A stretch of DNA of 64,000 nt, taken from positions 33,387,129-33,451,128 of the forward strand of contig VZDJ01007747.1 in NCBI GenBank assembly GCA_008694505.1. The letters are read 5' to 3'. Shown piece after piece: positions 62,002-64,000 of this stretch (position 1 is the first letter of the stretch; each line of letters starts with the position of its first letter). The position numbers and the translations under genes were made by a program. Origin of the DNA: Cyanoderma ruficeps. Taxonomy: Eukaryota; Chordata; Aves; Passeriformes; Timaliidae. The notes below the pieces were generated by a model, which was not told the origin of the DNA, did no database searches, and saw only the letters and a list, made by a program, of their open reading frames with translations.

Positions 62002-62808
62002 GCAGGAAAATGATTTGTTTTGTTTACCAACTCTGTGAAGAGAGCTTACTGGCACTTAATATGAGGTTCAGAACTACACCCTTAGGCAGCAGAGAATCTG
62101 AAAATATGAAAGCTAAAGCTTAAGGCATCACCAGGAATGCAAATGTTTCTTGAGTACTTTAAAAGACGGTAGAATAACAAAAGCTCTCTGAACTGGGAAT
62201 CTCAAATGTGTAGGAAGCAAAGTGCCTTTGATGTAGCTTATAAGACAGGACCGTTTATTAAAATTACATCCTACCCAAAGGACCTGACCAGACTCCACAG
62301 CCAATTTTAAAGGAAGTAGGATAGGGTTATCAATATGCAGTTGTTATTCTCTTTCTCTGTGTACTTTTTCATTCTCTTTCCCCAGTTTTCTGTGTGAGAA
62401 TGAACTTTAGTGAGGTGCAGTTACAGAATTAATGTCACTCCCACTGTACATTATTTGTCCTGGAGAGACCTTAATTTTGGAAAGTATGTCATTAAGCAAA
62501 GTGTAAAGTAAATCTTCACATGGAAAACAAACACAGGTGAGGTCAGGAAAGGCAAGATCTTGAACTAACCATAGACATTTAGGCTACTTTCACAAAATAA
62601 CAAAAATAGGCTAATATTCTAAACCCTTTATATTCCTGAGGCAAACTATTTGCTCAGTGTGAATGGAAGAGTGTAAATTATAATGTTAATTTGCCCTCCA
62701 AACAAAACAATTACCTGTGACTCTGTTAAAAAGTTAAAACAACATTGTTCTTGTTCTAATACAGGCCCAATACTCTTAAAATCATATACGTATATAAAAA
62801 TACCTTAC
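62002..62808. other. Non-coding AT-rich DNA
   Basis: No gene or known repeat is recognised between the LTR and the exon-like segment. Confidence 0.55.
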
Positions 62809-63007
62809 TCAATAGTATCTTCCTGACTAAAGTCTGATCCCGAGCACAGCGAACATCAACTGGAGTTACAGTCTTCACAAAGGTGTATATCTTCTGAGAG
62901 CATCCATCCAGACCTGAGAACACTTGGAGGTAGAGAAGGTACATGAATGAGGGGACTGTTCTCAACATAAAAACTGGCTCACTTGAACATGCCATTCCAG
63001 AATTCTG
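62809..63007 (-). other. Candidate internal exon, unidentified (199 bp)
   Basis: This is the best exon-like segment of the window. On the minus strand a pyrimidine-rich 3' splice site (TTTCTTTGATAATTCCCCAG) precedes 63007, and a consensus 5' splice site follows 62809 (ATTGA then GTAAGGTA). In between, one frame is open for 66 codons plus one base, so the downstream intron would be phase 1. The peptide has a hydrophobic aromatic stretch (VPSFMYLLYLQVF), then KIYTFVKTVTPVDVRCARDQ. It keeps CpG codons (CGC, CGG) in an AT-rich setting. I cannot assign a family. A real exon would belong to a minus-strand gene whose other exons are outside the window or too short to see. Chance remains possible. 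Confidence 0.3.
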
Positions 63008-64000
63008 CTGGGGAATTATCAAAGAAAACACTGGGGAAAATGCTCCATCAAATCACAAAGGTAGGTAGTATGCAAGGAAAGAACAAAGGCAGGTGAGAAC
63101 CAAGTTGAGAACAGTGAATTTGAGTACAAAATATTTATAAAAACATCCTGAATTACTCAAACGTGTCTGCATTCAGATCTTGAAAATGAGTTTGTCTGAA
63201 TGACAAGTGACATCCAGTGAGACCAATTTATGTAAAATTTATGGTTATTTTTGAAAGGATACTTGGATACTTTCATCAGGTATCATTGCATCATTTCTCC
63301 CTAATTCCCTCCCCAAAATTAGGGTATCGCGATTGAATTATTATAACTCTTAGTACAGACAAATATTTATATTGTCAAGACTTCTAAGACTTTTCTGTTC
63401 ATCAGTAGGTAGCATTTGCTGGTTAGGTGTACAGTAGGCTTTATTGTGCAGTTTAACTGCCTGTTCCATGGTGGTCTAAGCTTTTTTGTGACAAATGACT
63501 GCATGCAATTTGGGTGCTATATCATTAAGACAAGGAGAGGCATTTATGTTTTCCTCTACGTAATGTAACTGCTAATGTGTATTCACTTTGGGGGAATGAT
63601 TTGCTTATTATGACAAATAGTGCATTTTCAAGTATTTAAAGATCTTTTTTTGGAAAGAGTCCCTCCTCTATGTGTAGATTGAAGGTATTGCTGCGACACA
63701 GCATGAGAACTTATGGTATAGTTATCTGAAAAAACTTACCTACTCCCTATAACATGTTTAGATTGCTTTTTTGGACTCTATAAAATTTTAGCAAGCACTA
63801 AACATAGAACTTCATTCATCATCATGCAAGCAAAGGCTGCCAAAGGAAGCCTACTCTTCCTGAGCTAAAAGTGGCAACACTCCAGTATTGGCAGAAATCA
63901 AATGAATCATTTCCTGCTTTTAGTTTTAGATAAATAATCAAAAAAGATTGTCTAGAGTCTGATCCAAAAGTAATTTTTCATAGCAAGGAATAAGACTGCA
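63008..64000. other. Non-coding AT-rich DNA
   Basis: No gene, RNA or repeat is recognised to the end of the window. Confidence 0.55.

Noticed and set aside
1..64000. CRISPR arrays, tRNA, rRNA, operons or bacterial features
   Set aside because: No regularly spaced identical repeats, no recognisable tRNA or rRNA core, and overall vertebrate-type sequence with CR1 and ERV LTRs.

Overview
This is vertebrate nuclear DNA, most likely from a bird. The evidence is two 5'-truncated CR1 LINE tails in the typical avian form and four solo or fragmentary endogenous-retrovirus LTRs of types common in bird (especially passerine) genomes. There are no bacterial features: no tightly packed long ORFs, Shine-Dalgarno sites, operons or CRISPR. 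The sequence is AT-rich and low in CpG, and stop codons interrupt all six frames. I cannot identify a known protein-coding gene anywhere in the 64 kb. The window reads as intergenic DNA or the inside of a very long intron. The longest open frames (170 codons at 50115-50627 minus, 152 codons at 10791-11249 minus) show no domain I recognise.

Layout. 1-9.5 kb is single-copy DNA with one possible exon (8115-8265 plus). A CR1 tail lies at about 9505-9805. 9.8-32.9 kb is unique DNA with short low-complexity tracts, two palindromes (22172-22202 and 31109-31142), a possible last exon (20476-20661 plus) and a 4.2-kb stretch (25725-29915) without any 60-codon ORF, which holds a motif-dense segment at 26600-26830. 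An LTR fragment lies at 32982-33150 (minus). A complete 303-bp solo LTR lies at 37417-37719 (plus), flanked by a perfect 6-bp target-site duplication. 37.7-47.3 kb is unique DNA with a perfect hairpin plus T-run (39492-39528), a possible 120-bp exon (41738-41857) and an old SINE/LINE-like tail (42263-42344). A 540-bp CR1 tail lies at 47340-47877.

The right end, 55-63 kb, is the most structured part. It has an old, nearly full-length solo LTR (55261-55840, minus), an unrecognised repeat present twice (56835-57050 and 58855-59080) with a smaller paired block (56695-56745 and 57520-57570), a 20-bp tandem repeat, another solo LTR (about 61683-62001, minus), and the best exon-like candidate (62809-63007, minus; 199 bp with good splice sites at both ends).

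No genes can be shown to work together here. The supportable content is mobile-element remnants, repeats and a few exon-like or regulatory-looking candidates. The most interesting points are the unnamed duplicated block, the clean ERV solo-LTR insertion, the exon-like segment near 62.9 kb and the palindromes. I did not find a convincing new biological system.
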